Source: Brevibacterium yomogidense
GTDB taxonomy: Bacteria; Actinomycetota; Actinomycetes; Actinomycetales; Brevibacteriaceae
Reading direction: 5' to 3'
Length of the DNA stretch: 64,000 nucleotides
Assembly: GCF_900163715.1 (NCBI RefSeq)
Contig: NZ_FWFF01000012.1
Span: forward strand, 46,047-110,046
In this document: positions 9,827 to 20,622 of the stretch, in pieces
Layout of the letters: every line of letters starts with the position of its first letter
How positions within the stretch are numbered: position 1 is the stretch's first letter
The notes under the pieces: model-generated
What the model saw: only the letters and a program-made list of their open reading frames with translations
What the model was told of the DNA's origin: nothing
Database searches by the model: none
Made by a program: the position numbers and the translations under genes

Positions 9827-10633
9827 TCAGTCCGCCAGTGTGTCGATGTAGGCGAGCTGCGCGCGCACGATCTGCAGGGCCGCCGGCTTCACGGAGTCCG
9901 GGACGTCCGCGTAGACGACATCCGCGACCTCCTCCGCCGTCGTGCGACCGCTCGCGAGCACGTCCCGCACTTGGTTGATGCGCTCGAGGCGATGGGAGAG
10001 GTAGTGGGCAAGCAGGTCGCGCACGTCCTCCCGCTGCTCACCGTGGGCCGGGGCGATGGTCGCAGCGCCGCCAGCGGCCTCGAGCGCGGTCAATCGCTCC
10101 AGGCTGGCGAGGTAGTCGCCCAGCGACCCGTCCGGGAAGGACACCATCGTCGTGCCGCGGCCCAGCACCGTGTCCCCGGAGAACAGCCGGGAACCGTGCA
10201 CGGCGGACACGGAGTCGTCGGTGTGCCCCGGGGTCGTGACGATGGAGAGCACATCGGCATCGTGCGTCCCGAACGCGATGCGCTCACCGTCCACCAGCGG
10301 CGCGGTGCCGGAGGAGAATGTCGGATCGACCGCGTGGACGGGCACGCCGGGAGCCCACTCCCCCACCGTCTCCAGCAGGCCGGAGTGGTCCCCGTGGCGG
10401 TGGGTGAGCACGATGGCAGTGAGCTCCGCGGATCCCACGGTGCGCAGCAGTGCATCGCGGTGCTCCACCAGCATCGGCCCGGGGTCCAGGAGGAGCGCGG
10501 ACGCCCCGTCCTGGGACCTCAGGATGTAGCTGTTCGTCCCGTCGAGCGTCATGGGCGACGGGTTGTCCGCCAGCACCAGGTCGACGCCGTCGTCTGCGAG
10601 AGCACGCCGCAGATGGTCGTCCGTCACCGTCAT
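9827..10633 (-). CDS. MBL-fold metallo-hydrolase (Rv3677c-like)
   Basis: 268 residues, cytoplasmic metallo-beta-lactamase fold of the LACTB2/ribonuclease-like group. The metal site THRHGDHS gives His78, His80, Asp82 and His83; further ligands lie in TPGHTDDS, FSGDTVLG and the PAHGE stretch. The C-terminal 60 residues (YLSHRLERINQVRDVLASG...) form the helical winged domain seen in LACTB2-like proteins. The substrate is unknown. The ATG overlaps the stop of the RidA gene (ATGA), and crp-MBL-RidA is a conserved actinobacterial neighbourhood. Confidence 0.85.
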   Translation of the reverse strand: MTVTDDHLRRALADDGVDLVLADNPSPMTLDGTNSYILRSQDGASALLLDPGPMLVEHRDALLRTVGSAELTAIVLTHRHGDHSGLLETVGEWAPGVPVHAVDPTFSSGTAPLVDGERIAFGTHDADVLSIVTTPGHTDDSVSAVHGSRLFSGDTVLGRGTTMVSFPDGSLGDYLASLERLTALEAAGGAATIAPAHGEQREDVRDLLAHYLSHRLERINQVRDVLASGRTTAEEVADVVYADVPDSVKPAALQIVRAQLAYIDTLAD

Positions 10634-11100
10634 CCTTCCGCGCGGACCTGCACGGTGAGCTCGAGTTCCACCGGCGTGCCCTTCGGCAGCGACGCGACGC
10701 CTACCGCGGAGCGGACATGCTGGCCGGCCTCGCCGAACAGTTCGCCCAGCAGTTCCGAGGCGCCGTTGACGACGCCCGGCTGACCGGTGAAGTCCGGAGT
10801 GGAATTCACGAAGCCGGTGACCTTGACGATGCGCTCGATGAGGTCGAGGTCGCCGATGACGGACTTGACCGCCGCCAGCGCGTTGAGTGCGCAGACGCCG
10901 GCCAGCTCGTAGGCCTCCTCCGGGGTCACGCTGCCGCCGACGGCACCGACCGTCGGCAGGGCTCCGTCGACGAACGGGAGCTGACCCGAGGTGAGGACCT
11001 GGTCGCCCACGCGCAGTGCCGGGACATAGGCACCGGCGGGTGCGGCGACGGGCGGAAGCTCGAGACCGCGCTCAGCGAGGTCGGATTCGATGCGGCTCAT
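10630..11100 (-). CDS. RidA/YjgF-family imine deaminase
   Basis: 156 residues. RidA proteins hydrolyse reactive enamine/imine intermediates (for example 2-aminoacrylate) released by PLP enzymes. The family pattern is clear: VLTSGQLPFVDG, then ALNALAAVKSVIGDLDLIERIVKVTGFVNS, and at the end HVRSAVGVASLPKGTPVELEL, where the conserved Arg of the active site sits in VRSAVGV. Between DUF4177 (11 bp upstream) and the MBL gene (4-bp overlap), so a three-gene operon. Confidence 0.9.
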   Translation of the reverse strand: MSRIESDLAERGLELPPVAAPAGAYVPALRVGDQVLTSGQLPFVDGALPTVGAVGGSVTPEEAYELAGVCALNALAAVKSVIGDLDLIERIVKVTGFVNSTPDFTGQPGVVNGASELLGELFGEAGQHVRSAVGVASLPKGTPVELELTVQVRAEG

Positions 11101-11111
11101 GAGGAATCCCT

Positions 11112-11273
11112 TCAGCCCGCCAGCGGGCGCTTCATGTAGGCGACGAGGTTGGTGCTGCCCTCTGGTCCGGGGATCACCTGGACGAGTTCATAGCCCTCCG
11201 CTCCCCACTGGTCGAGGATCTGCTTCGTCGCGTGGGTGATGAGGGGGACGGTCACGTACTCCCACTTCGTCAT
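11112..11273 (-). CDS. Small DUF4177-family protein
   Basis: 53 residues, MTKWEYVTVPLI...WGAEGYELVQVIPG...YMKRP, the classic short DUF4177 module of two strands and a helix; function unknown. The ATG at 11273 is preceded by AAGGAG at 7-8 nt; a longer upstream frame begins inside the promoter -10 and is unlikely. First gene of the DUF4177-RidA-MBL operon, the order found beside crp in many actinobacteria. Confidence 0.85.
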   Translation of the reverse strand: MTKWEYVTVPLITHATKQILDQWGAEGYELVQVIPGPEGSTNLVAYMKRPLAG

Positions 11274-11322
11274 GAGGTGCTCCTTCGTCGTCCGTGCGGG
11301 CTCGATCCCGCATGTCCTGCCC

Positions 11323-11328
11323 ATGCTA
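11323..11328 (-). promoter_or_regulatory. Candidate -10 of the DUF4177-ridA-MBL operon
   Basis: TAGCAT on the minus strand, 49 nt before the DUF4177 ATG. Match to TANNNT only; no clear -35. Confidence 0.35.
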
Positions 11329-11386
11329 TGTGTTCGCAGGCAGGAGGGACACCGGCGGTCGGCACGCTGGGGCTGTAGTCGACGCG

Positions 11387-13696
11387 TCAGTTACCGCCGA
11401 GTCCGGCGCTGCCGCCGCCATCGTCCTCGTCGTCATCGCCGCCGTCGTCACCGCCGCCGCCATTGTCGCCGCCTCCGCCGCCATTTCCGCCGCCGCCGTT
11501 GCCGCCGCCTCCGCCGCCATTGCCGCCACCGCCGCCGGTGCTGCCACCGCCGGAGCGATCGCTGCCCTGCGAGCCGCCCACGCTGCCGCTGGGGCGGGAG
11601 AAGCCGGTGTTGCCCTCGGTCTCCTTGACCGCGTCCCGCATGTAGTCCTGCCACGTGGCACCGGAGACGGTCGCACCGTAGACGTAGCCGGTCACGGCGC
11701 CCTGGGAGTTCTTCCGCCAGTCGCGGCTGCCGTCCGGGTCGCCGGTCCACACCATGGTGGACAGGGTGCGGGTGAAGCCGATCAGTGAGGTCGAGCCCAC
11801 TTCGAAGTTCGTCGTACCGGTCTTCGCCGCGGCGGGCACACCGATGCCGAGGCTGCTGGTCGTGCCGCCGTTGAAGGTCTGGCTCATCGCGTAGGCGACG
11901 CCCTGCGCGACCTCCTTGTCGATCGCCTGCTTGCAGTCGGCCGACGGAACCTCGATCTCCTCGCCGTTCCCGTCCTCGATCGACTGGATGGGCGTGGGCC
12001 TGCAGTACTCGCCATCGGCCGCGAACGCGGCGAATGCGGCAGCCATGTCGATGGGCGCGACCTCGACGGTGCCGAGGATCGATGCGGGGCTGAGCGCGGG
12101 GATGAACCCTGAGTCGTCCGCGGTCTCGAGAGACGCACCGCTGCCGTACTTGAGGCCCAGGCTCTGCGCGGTATCGAGGATGCCGCACATGTTCAGCTGG
12201 TTGCCCATCGCCGCGTAGGCGGTGTTGAGCGACTGCTTCGTGGCCTGCAGTGCGGTCATCGACGCACTCCCGTCGCCGTCACCGGCGTTCCTCGGATGCC
12301 AGTCGCCGCCCATCGCCGGGCACCCGTCGTACGTCCACGAACCCGCGGGGAACTCGCGGCGCTTCGCGTTCACGACGGTGTCCAGGCCCTTGCCCTCGTC
12401 CAGCCATTCGGCGAGCACGAGGGGCTTCCACGTCGAACCGACCTGGAAGCCGTTCGCACCGTTGTGCGCACGGTCGACGTTGTAGTTCAGCTGGGTGTCC
12501 ACGTCCTCTTCGCCTTCGGCGACCGCGTAATTGCGGTTCTGCGCCATGGCGATGACGTCGCCGGTGCCCGGCTCCACGGTCACTGCGGAGTGGCCCGCAC
12601 CTGACGGGTCGCCCACGGGCACGCGGTCCTTGACTGCTTCATCCGCCGCTGCCTGGATCTCAGGATTGATCGTCGTCTGGATCGTGAGGCCGCCCCGGTT
12701 GAGGAACTGGAGTCGCTCGCCCTTCGTCTCGCCGAAGCTCGGGTCATTCTCGATGACGCGCTGGACGTAGTCGCAGAAGTACCCCATGTTGCCGGCCGTC
12801 GCGCAGCCGTTCGGGGTCTTGTGGATGTCCAGCCCCAGGTCCTTCTCCTTCGCCTCCTGGTACTCCGCGTCGTCGATGTAGCCGTGGGTGTTCATGAGGC
12901 CCAGCACGGTGTTGCGCCGCTTCAGCGTCTGCTCCGGGAACCGCTCCGGGTTGTTCGCGCTGGGGTTCTGGACGATTCCGGCCAGGGTCGCCGACTGCTC
13001 GATGTTCAGTTCGGACGCGGGGATCCCCCAGTACCGCTGCGCGGCGGCTTCGACGCCGTAGACGTTGGGTGATCCCGAATAGTTGTTGATGTTGAGGTAG
13101 CGGTGGAGGATCTCGTCCTTGCTGTACTTGTTCTCCACCGCGAGCGCCAGCTTCGCCTCGCGCAGCTTGCGGGCGTAGCCTTCAGCTCCGTCCGCTTCCT
13201 TCGCCGCCTCGACGCCCTCTGCGTCCTCGATCGCGTGGGCGTTCTCCGCCAGCACGTTCTTCACGTACTGCTGGGTGAGGGTGGAACCGCCCTGCGTCGA
13301 ATCGGACAGCAGGTTGTGGACCACCGCACGGGCGATGCCCTGGATGTCCACGCCGGTGTGCTCGTAGAAGCGGTAGTCCTCGACCGCGACGGTCGCATCC
13401 TTCATCTCCTGCGAGATGTCGTCGAACGCGACCTCCTTGCGGTTCTGCCAGTAGAAGTTCGCGATGAGCGACCCGTCTGCGGCGAGCATGCGCGACTGCT
13501 GCGCGAGCGGTCGTTCGTCGAGCTCCGCGGGCAGCGCTTTGAACACCTCGACAGCGCCGTCACCTGCGGCGGCGGCCATGCCGACCGACGGGATCGCGAG
13601 TCCTGCGGACACGATCCCTGCGATGCAGCTGACTGCGATGAACTGGATGAGCGCGCTGAGCTTCGGAGGCTTCTTGGATGCGACAGAGGACACCAT
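11387..13696 (-). CDS. Bifunctional class A penicillin-binding protein (glycosyltransferase/transpeptidase)
   Basis: 769 residues, PonA2-type. Polymerises and cross-links peptidoglycan outside the membrane. A basic cytoplasmic N-terminus and one membrane anchor (about 15-45) precede the GT51 domain, with catalytic Glu106 in VEDYRFYEHTG and the GGSTLTQQYVKN motif. The transpeptidase has the STWK serine motif in VGSTWKPL, SLNTAYAAMGNQ as the SxN motif, and KTGTT. No PASTA domain is seen. The last 65 residues are an extracytoplasmic Gly/Ser/Asp tail of GGGGN units. Gene order matches mycobacterial ponA2, but the whiB gene usually found just upstream there is missing. Start ATG follows TAAAAT by 7 nt (leaderless). 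Confidence 0.95.
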   Translation of the reverse strand: MVSSVASKKPPKLSALIQFIAVSCIAGIVSAGLAIPSVGMAAAAGDGAVEVFKALPAELDERPLAQQSRMLAADGSLIANFYWQNRKEVAFDDISQEMKDATVAVEDYRFYEHTGVDIQGIARAVVHNLLSDSTQGGSTLTQQYVKNVLAENAHAIEDAEGVEAAKEADGAEGYARKLREAKLALAVENKYSKDEILHRYLNINNYSGSPNVYGVEAAAQRYWGIPASELNIEQSATLAGIVQNPSANNPERFPEQTLKRRNTVLGLMNTHGYIDDAEYQEAKEKDLGLDIHKTPNGCATAGNMGYFCDYVQRVIENDPSFGETKGERLQFLNRGGLTIQTTINPEIQAAADEAVKDRVPVGDPSGAGHSAVTVEPGTGDVIAMAQNRNYAVAEGEEDVDTQLNYNVDRAHNGANGFQVGSTWKPLVLAEWLDEGKGLDTVVNAKRREFPAGSWTYDGCPAMGGDWHPRNAGDGDGSASMTALQATKQSLNTAYAAMGNQLNMCGILDTAQSLGLKYGSGASLETADDSGFIPALSPASILGTVEVAPIDMAAAFAAFAADGEYCRPTPIQSIEDGNGEEIEVPSADCKQAIDKEVAQGVAYAMSQTFNGGTTSSLGIGVPAAAKTGTTNFEVGSTSLIGFTRTLSTMVWTGDPDGSRDWRKNSQGAVTGYVYGATVSGATWQDYMRDAVKETEGNTGFSRPSGSVGGSQGSDRSGGGSTGGGGGNGGGGGGNGGGGNGGGGGDNGGGGDDGGDDDEDDGGGSAGLGGN

Positions 13697-13703
13697 GGGC
13701 TAG

Positions 13704-13709
13704 ATTTTA
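13704..13709 (-). promoter_or_regulatory. -10 box of the class A PBP gene (leaderless)
   Basis: TAAAAT on the minus strand with 7 nt to the ATG at 13696. No Shine-Dalgarno sequence is present, which supports a leaderless mRNA. Confidence 0.55.
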
Positions 13710-13768
13710 GCGCCCCGGTCAATCGCGAGGACTCAGTAACCGCCGATGGACCTCCCAGCGTGCGCGCG

Positions 13769-14695
13769 TCAGTCCGAACCGCGCCGCGCGACCAGCGTGA
13801 GCAGGCTGACTTCGGGCGGACAGGCGAACCGCACCGGCGAGTACGGCGAGTATCCCAGACCGGCCGACACGTGCACGCGCGCGCGTCGGTAGGGGAAGAG
13901 CCCACGCGCTCGCGTCCGGTCCAGGTCGCAGTTGGTCACGGGAGCGCCCCAGAACGGGATCCGTATCTGTCCGCCGTGCGTGTGCCCTGCGAGCACGAGG
14001 TCCGCACCGGCCCCCGTGAACGCCTCGAGTGTCCGTGAGTACGGAGCGTGGGTGACGCCGATCCGCACGTCTCCGTCGGGGAAGTGCGGGTGCGCGTCCG
14101 TGACGCGGTCGGCGTTCACGTGGGCGTCGCCCAGACCGGCGAAGGAGACCGTCGTGCCGGCGATCTTCAGGGTATGCGTGCGGTTGTCGAGGTAGGACCA
14201 CCCGCGGGCCTCGAAGGAGTCCCGGAGCTCACCGACCGGCAGGGTGGGCTCCTTCGACTTGTCCTCCCCCTGCGTCGTGCGGCGGGTGAGATAGCGGGCG
14301 GGGTTCTTGAGGGTCGGTCCCCACACGTCATTGGAGCCGAACACGAAGGTCCCCGGCACATCGAGCAGCGGGTCCAGGGCTTCGAGTACGAGCGGCAGCG
14401 TGTCGCCGCCGAAGTTGTCCCCCGTGTTCACGACGAGGTCGGGCTCCCATTCCGCGAGCGATCGCACGAACCGCGACCGGAAGTTCTGATTCCTCGCCAG
14501 GTGCAGGTCGGACAGGTGGAGGAGCCGCACCGGGTCGGAACCGGGTGGGAGGAGCGGAAGCGTGTGCCGACGGACTCGGAACATCCGCGGTTCGACGAAG
14601 GCGGAGTACCCGAGCCCCGCGAGGCCCACGAGTCCGATCCCCGCGGCGATTCCCACCGCGCGTCGGAGGGCGCGGACTGAGCGTGCTGAGGCCAT
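13769..14695 (-). CDS. Membrane-anchored metallophosphoesterase
   Basis: 308 residues. One N-terminal membrane helix (about 13-35), then a calcineurin-like domain with HLSDLHLAR, NTGDNFGG, FGSNDVWG and the HTHGGQI motif near residue 250; all metal ligands of the fold are visible. Like Rv3683 it lies next to the class A PBP and may act on a cell-envelope phosphoester (inference; substrate unknown). The start MASARSV was chosen because CATAAT lies 7 nt upstream; 26 further in-frame codons upstream lack family similarity. Confidence 0.88.
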   Translation of the reverse strand: MASARSVRALRRAVGIAAGIGLVGLAGLGYSAFVEPRMFRVRRHTLPLLPPGSDPVRLLHLSDLHLARNQNFRSRFVRSLAEWEPDLVVNTGDNFGGDTLPLVLEALDPLLDVPGTFVFGSNDVWGPTLKNPARYLTRRTTQGEDKSKEPTLPVGELRDSFEARGWSYLDNRTHTLKIAGTTVSFAGLGDAHVNADRVTDAHPHFPDGDVRIGVTHAPYSRTLEAFTGAGADLVLAGHTHGGQIRIPFWGAPVTNCDLDRTRARGLFPYRRARVHVSAGLGYSPYSPVRFACPPEVSLLTLVARRGSD

Positions 14696-14702
14696 GCGTC
14701 CG

Positions 14703-14708
14703 ATTATG
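14703..14708 (-). promoter_or_regulatory. -10 box of the metallophosphoesterase gene (leaderless)
   Basis: CATAAT on the minus strand, 7 nt before the ATG; no Shine-Dalgarno sequence in between. Confidence 0.45.
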
Positions 14709-14800
14709 TCAGCGCGGCGGTCGGACCACCCGTCCACGGCAGGAGTTCCGACGGCCACAGACGACCCGACCACGGCAGGTGACCCGCACCTCGGCGGCGG

Positions 14801-15700
14801 TCATGAGTGCAGGGACGGGTGGCGGTCCAGATCGGACTCGCGCTGGGACCTCGCACGGACGTGCCGGTCGATCCGGCGGCGGCCGATGAGCCGGCACACG
14901 GCGTAGATGAGGAAGCTGATCGTCGTGACGAAGGGGCTGATCGGCACGACTGGGGAGCCGAGTGCGATCAGCACGCCGCCCACCGACGACACGACGGCGA
15001 AGACGACGGACAGGATCGGGGTCAGCACCGGCGAGGCGGTCACCTGCGTGGCCGCAGCGGCCGGGGTGACGAGCAGGGCCATGACCAGCAGCACGCCGAC
15101 CACCTGCACAGACAGAGCGACGGCCAGACCGAGCACCACCATGAAGACGAGGTTCAGCGACGCGACCGGCACGCCGCGGGCCCGTGCCACCTGCGGGTCC
15201 AGTCCGGCGAACATGAGCGGCCGCCAGACCAGCGCCAGCACCGCGAGCACGATGAGCGCGGTCACGACCAGCAGCCGTAGGGAGTCCCCGCTGATCGCGA
15301 CGATCTGACCGGTGAGGAGGCCGAACTTGTTCGCCGCCCGACCGTCGTAGAGCGCGAGGAAGAGGATCCCCAGCCCCAGCCCGAACGGCATGATGACGCC
15401 GATGATCGCGTTCTTCTCCGAGTCGCGGGACCCGCCCACGGCGATGATGATCGCGGCGATGATCGAGCCGACGAAGCTGCCGTGGACCACGTCGAAGCCG
15501 ATGAGGAGGAAGAGCGCGGCCCCTGCGAACGACAGCTCCGCGATGCCGTGGACGGCGAATGCGATGTCGCGCGTCATGACGAACACGGACACGAGGCCGC
15601 CCACCACGCCCAGCAGCGCTGCGGCGAGGATGGAGTTGAGGAGGAGGGAGACGAGCGCGCCGTAGTCCTCGAAGGTGAAGAGTTCTGTGAGGGCTTCCAT
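14801..15700 (-). CDS. Metal (Zn/Mn) ABC transporter permease
   Basis: 299 residues, ABC-3 family (ZnuB/TroC-type) with about eight membrane helices, beginning at ALVSLLLNSILAAALLGVVGGLV. The family's cytoplasmic coupling region is at about 100 (GGSRDSEKNAIIGVIMPFGLGLGILFL). Third gene of an importer; its ATG shares one base with the TGA of the ATPase (TGATG). The protein has the conserved HGIAELSFAG region that lines the pathway. Confidence 0.9.
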   Translation of the reverse strand: MEALTELFTFEDYGALVSLLLNSILAAALLGVVGGLVSVFVMTRDIAFAVHGIAELSFAGAALFLLIGFDVVHGSFVGSIIAAIIIAVGGSRDSEKNAIIGVIMPFGLGLGILFLALYDGRAANKFGLLTGQIVAISGDSLRLLVVTALIVLAVLALVWRPLMFAGLDPQVARARGVPVASLNLVFMVVLGLAVALSVQVVGVLLVMALLVTPAAAATQVTASPVLTPILSVVFAVVSSVGGVLIALGSPVVPISPFVTTISFLIYAVCRLIGRRRIDRHVRARSQRESDLDRHPSLHS

Positions 15701-16578
15701 CAGAGCGCCCCCCGCCCCGGGAGGACGCGGGAGTCCTCCACCGAGTCATCTGCCGAGGGATGGTGGGGATGGTCGTCGCCGCCAACGATGACGAGCCGTC
15801 CGCCCACGTCGACGACCTCGATCCGGCTGCGGTAGAGCTGACTGAGCGATTCCGAGGTCATGACCTCGCGCGGCGGGCCGACCAGGTGGTGGCCGCCGGC
15901 GAGGTAGAGCACTCGGTCGACGTACGGGAGGATCGGGTTGATCTCGTGCGTGACGAAGACGACGGCGGTATCGCGTGTCCTGCGCATCTCGTCGATGAGC
16001 GCGGCGACTCTGCGCTGGTGGTGCATGTCGAGGGACAGCAGCGGCTCGTCGCAGAGCAGGATCCGCGGCTGGCCGACGAGCGCCTGGGCGACGCGCAGCC
16101 GCTGCTGCTCGCCCCCGGAGAGCAGACCCACCGGGGAGTCTGCGTACTCCCGAGCGCCGACGGCATCGATGAGCTCCTCGACCCGGTCGCGCTCCTCGCG
16201 CTTCAGTCGACCCAGCCCCCACCGGTGCCCGTCGATTCCCATCCGGACGAGGTCGCGCCCGCGCATCGGGGTGTCGCGGTCCATACCGCGCTGCTGCGGG
16301 ATGTAGCCGAGGTCGCCGTCACCGGTGCGTGGCGCGTGTCCGTTCACACGGATCGAGCCGGCACGCAGTCGGTGCTGCCCCAGCAGAGCGCGCAGCAGGG
16401 ACGTCTTGCCCGTGCCGTTGGGTCCCAGCACTGCGATGAACTCGCCCGGCTGCACGTCGAGGGTCAGGTGGTGCCACACGACGCGCTCGCCGAACCGGAG
16501 TTCCGCATCGGACAGTTCGAGGATCGGGGCACGGGTCGGTTCGCGAGTCGGCTCGCGGGCAGGCGGCACGTCCGTCAT
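15700..16578 (-). CDS. Metal (Zn/Mn) ABC transporter ATP-binding protein
   Basis: 292 residues. Walker A GPNGTGKTS at about 52, Q-loop LGYIPQQRG, signature LLSGGEQQRLRVAQAL, Walker B ILLCDEPLLSLD and the H-loop VFVTHEINP are all intact. The C-terminal 45 residues extend past the normal domain with a hydrophilic tail. Its ATG overlaps the stop of the solute-binding lipoprotein gene (ATGA), and it runs into the permease gene, so the three are made together. Confidence 0.92.
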   Translation of the reverse strand: MTDVPPAREPTREPTRAPILELSDAELRFGERVVWHHLTLDVQPGEFIAVLGPNGTGKTSLLRALLGQHRLRAGSIRVNGHAPRTGDGDLGYIPQQRGMDRDTPMRGRDLVRMGIDGHRWGLGRLKREERDRVEELIDAVGAREYADSPVGLLSGGEQQRLRVAQALVGQPRILLCDEPLLSLDMHHQRRVAALIDEMRRTRDTAVVFVTHEINPILPYVDRVLYLAGGHHLVGPPREVMTSESLSQLYRSRIEVVDVGGRLVIVGGDDHPHHPSADDSVEDSRVLPGRGAL

Positions 16579-17609
16579 GCGATCGCCTGCTCCACAGCGT
16601 CGACGGTCTCCGTCATCCAGGTGACGTAGTCGGTGCCCTCGGGCATCGTCTCCGTGACCTCGACGACGGGGATGCCGAGGCCGTCGGCCTGTCCGCGGAG
16701 CTCTTCCGCCGCCGGACCCGAGGTCTGGGTGTTGTACGCGAACACCCTCACGTCGTCGTCGAGCGCCTCCGTCGCCTCCTGGACCGCGATCGGAGAGACT
16801 TCCGACCCCATCTCGACGGCGGAGACGAACTGGTCGGGAACAACGTTCGTGAGGCCGAGGTCATCGAAGAGTCGCAGTGCGACGGGCTCGGTCACCGCGG
16901 CGTTCTCGCCGTCGTGCGAGGCGGCGAGGTCGCTGATCCGGTCGTCCAGTTCGGTGAGCTGCCCGCGCACCTCGTCGGCGTTGGCGGTCAGCGCCTCTGC
17001 GCTGTCGGGGGTCGTCTCCGCGAGATGGGACTCGATCTCGTCGACCACGGCGATCATCGTCGGCACCGAGTACCAGACGTGCTCGTTGAACGATCCGTGG
17101 TCGTGGGCGTGATCATGGCCCTCCTCGTCATGGGCGTCGCCCCCATGAGCACCGTCCGCATGATCGCCGGAGTCGTCGTCCGGTTCTTCCTCGTGGTCAT
17201 GCGCGTGATCATGATCGTGTCCGTTCGCCGCCGCCTCCTCGGCACCGGGGAGGTCCGACGCCGCCACTGCGTCGATGACGTCCGGTTCCTCATCGATCGC
17301 CTCGAGCATCGTCGTCATGAAGGAGTCGTAGCCGCCGCCGTTCATGACGATGACGTCTGCACGTGACAGCTCCAGCTGATCGCGCGCGGTCGCCTCGTAC
17401 TCGTGAGGATCCTGAGCCGCGTCGTCGATGATCGGGATGACGTCGACCGCATCGCCCGCGACTGCCTCGACCAGCGAGGCGTAGACGTTCGTCGACGTGA
17501 CCACCGTCGTGCCGCCGTCGCTCGACGCCGCGTCGGAGTCCCCACCGCAGCCCGCCAGTACCAGACCGGATGCGGACAGGAGAGCGAGCAGAACAGGTGG
17601 ACGGCGCAT
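16575..17609 (-). CDS. Zinc/manganese-binding lipoprotein of an ABC importer (ZnuA-like)
   Basis: 344 residues. Signal peptide with lipobox LVLAGC near residue 22, so a membrane-tethered metal receptor. A His/Asp-rich loop of about 55 residues (around 130-185, repeated HDH and HAHDH units) precedes the FNEHVWYSVPTM segment, the usual hallmark of zinc-specific cluster A-I receptors; another metal ligand region is near VFAYNTQTSG. The start MRRPPVLL was set by the signal peptide and a GAAGG sequence about 10 nt upstream. First gene of the three-gene importer. I found no convincing Zur or MntR box upstream. Confidence 0.92.
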   Translation of the reverse strand: MRRPPVLLALLSASGLVLAGCGGDSDAASSDGGTTVVTSTNVYASLVEAVAGDAVDVIPIIDDAAQDPHEYEATARDQLELSRADVIVMNGGGYDSFMTTMLEAIDEEPDVIDAVAASDLPGAEEAAANGHDHDHAHDHEEEPDDDSGDHADGAHGGDAHDEEGHDHAHDHGSFNEHVWYSVPTMIAVVDEIESHLAETTPDSAEALTANADEVRGQLTELDDRISDLAASHDGENAAVTEPVALRLFDDLGLTNVVPDQFVSAVEMGSEVSPIAVQEATEALDDDVRVFAYNTQTSGPAAEELRGQADGLGIPVVEVTETMPEGTDYVTWMTETVDAVEQAIA

Positions 17610-17761
17610 AGGCGGAGCCTTCCCAGGAGGATCGATGAGGCTGGTCGCACGGCCTTCCACAGAAGATCGTGCGTATTGCTGTCAGGCTACGCGGGGGCCC
17701 GGGGCGGGACTAATGCAGATATGTCGATGTTTCGATGCGGTCCGCCGACCGCCACAACGCC

Positions 17762-17791
17762 GACGGCGCCCCTTCCCATGCGGGAAGAGGC
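17762..17791 (-). terminator. Terminator of the lysC-asd operon
   Basis: Inverted repeat of 13 positions with one mismatch (17762-17774 with 17779-17791, loop ATGC), 62 bp beyond the asd stop. A second, smaller hairpin with a 7-bp GTGGGGC stem and 3-nt loop lies at 17824-17840, between it and the stop codon. Confidence 0.7.
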
Positions 17792-17852
17792 GCCGTCGAA
17801 GGTCCGATGGGGACAGCGGTCCGGTGGGGCTGCGCCCCACTGAAGCGCAGCG

Positions 17853-20191
<2,339 letters not shown>

Positions 20192-20401
20192 GTGCTCAAT
20201 TCTCTCGCGGGCTGTTCGGTCCGGCCGGCGGCGAAACGATGCAGCACCGCTGCGGCCGAGCCGCGCACCATTCTACGGGCACTTCCCGACCGTGTTCCGG
20301 CCACCCCGTCATTCTGGGACGCGGAGGCGGCGCCGGCCATGATCGGTCGGCACCGCCTCGGCACCTCGACTCCTGCTCGTGCGGGCGCTTCCCGCCCCGC
20401 C

Positions 20402-20620
20402 TCACCGAACGACGCTGAAGAGGTCGCCCGGCTGGCATTCGAGGACCTCGCACAATGCGAGAAGCGTCGTGAATCGCACTGCCTTCGCGCGGTTGTTCTT
20501 GAGCACGGAGAGGTTCGCCAGACTCACTCCCACTCGTTCGGACAACTGGGTGAGCGTCATCTCCCGCTGCGCGAGCAGGCTGTCGATGTGGCAGGCGACC
20601 CGCGGCTCGCCGGAGCTCAT
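20402..20620 (-). CDS. Small HTH regulator, YozG/HTH_26 (Cro/C1) type
   Basis: 72 residues, essentially one Xre-like helix-turn-helix (REMTLTQLSERVGVSLANLSVLKNNRAKAVRFTTL) with the closing LECQPGDLFSVV typical of the family. It lies 2 bp after a DUF2975 membrane gene, the usual pairing; the partner membrane protein is presumed to sense or modulate it. The DUF2975 stop lies within the ribosome site GGAGTGATCTGAGG, so the pair is coupled. Probably binds the palindrome at 21355-21388 (inference). Confidence 0.9.
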   Translation of the reverse strand: MSSGEPRVACHIDSLLAQREMTLTQLSERVGVSLANLSVLKNNRAKAVRFTTLLALCEVLECQPGDLFSVVR

Positions 20621-20622
20621 CC

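Noticed and set aside
11294..11788. Plus-strand Ala/Pro-rich open frames opposite the PBP C-terminus
   Set aside because: They mirror the GC-rich glycine codons of the PBP tail and have no start context or family similarity.
13718..13723. TTGACC as -35 of the PBP gene
   Set aside because: Only 8 bp from the TAAAAT -10, far from the 16-18 bp needed.
16914..17366. Plus-strand frame with a hydrophobic Val/Ile/Met-rich stretch opposite the metal-binding lipoprotein
   Set aside because: It is the complement of the His/Asp-rich metal loop; such loops give apparent membrane segments in the antisense frame.
17610..17760. Zur or MntR box upstream of the metal importer
   Set aside because: No palindrome with a recognisable consensus was found; only AT-richer patches.
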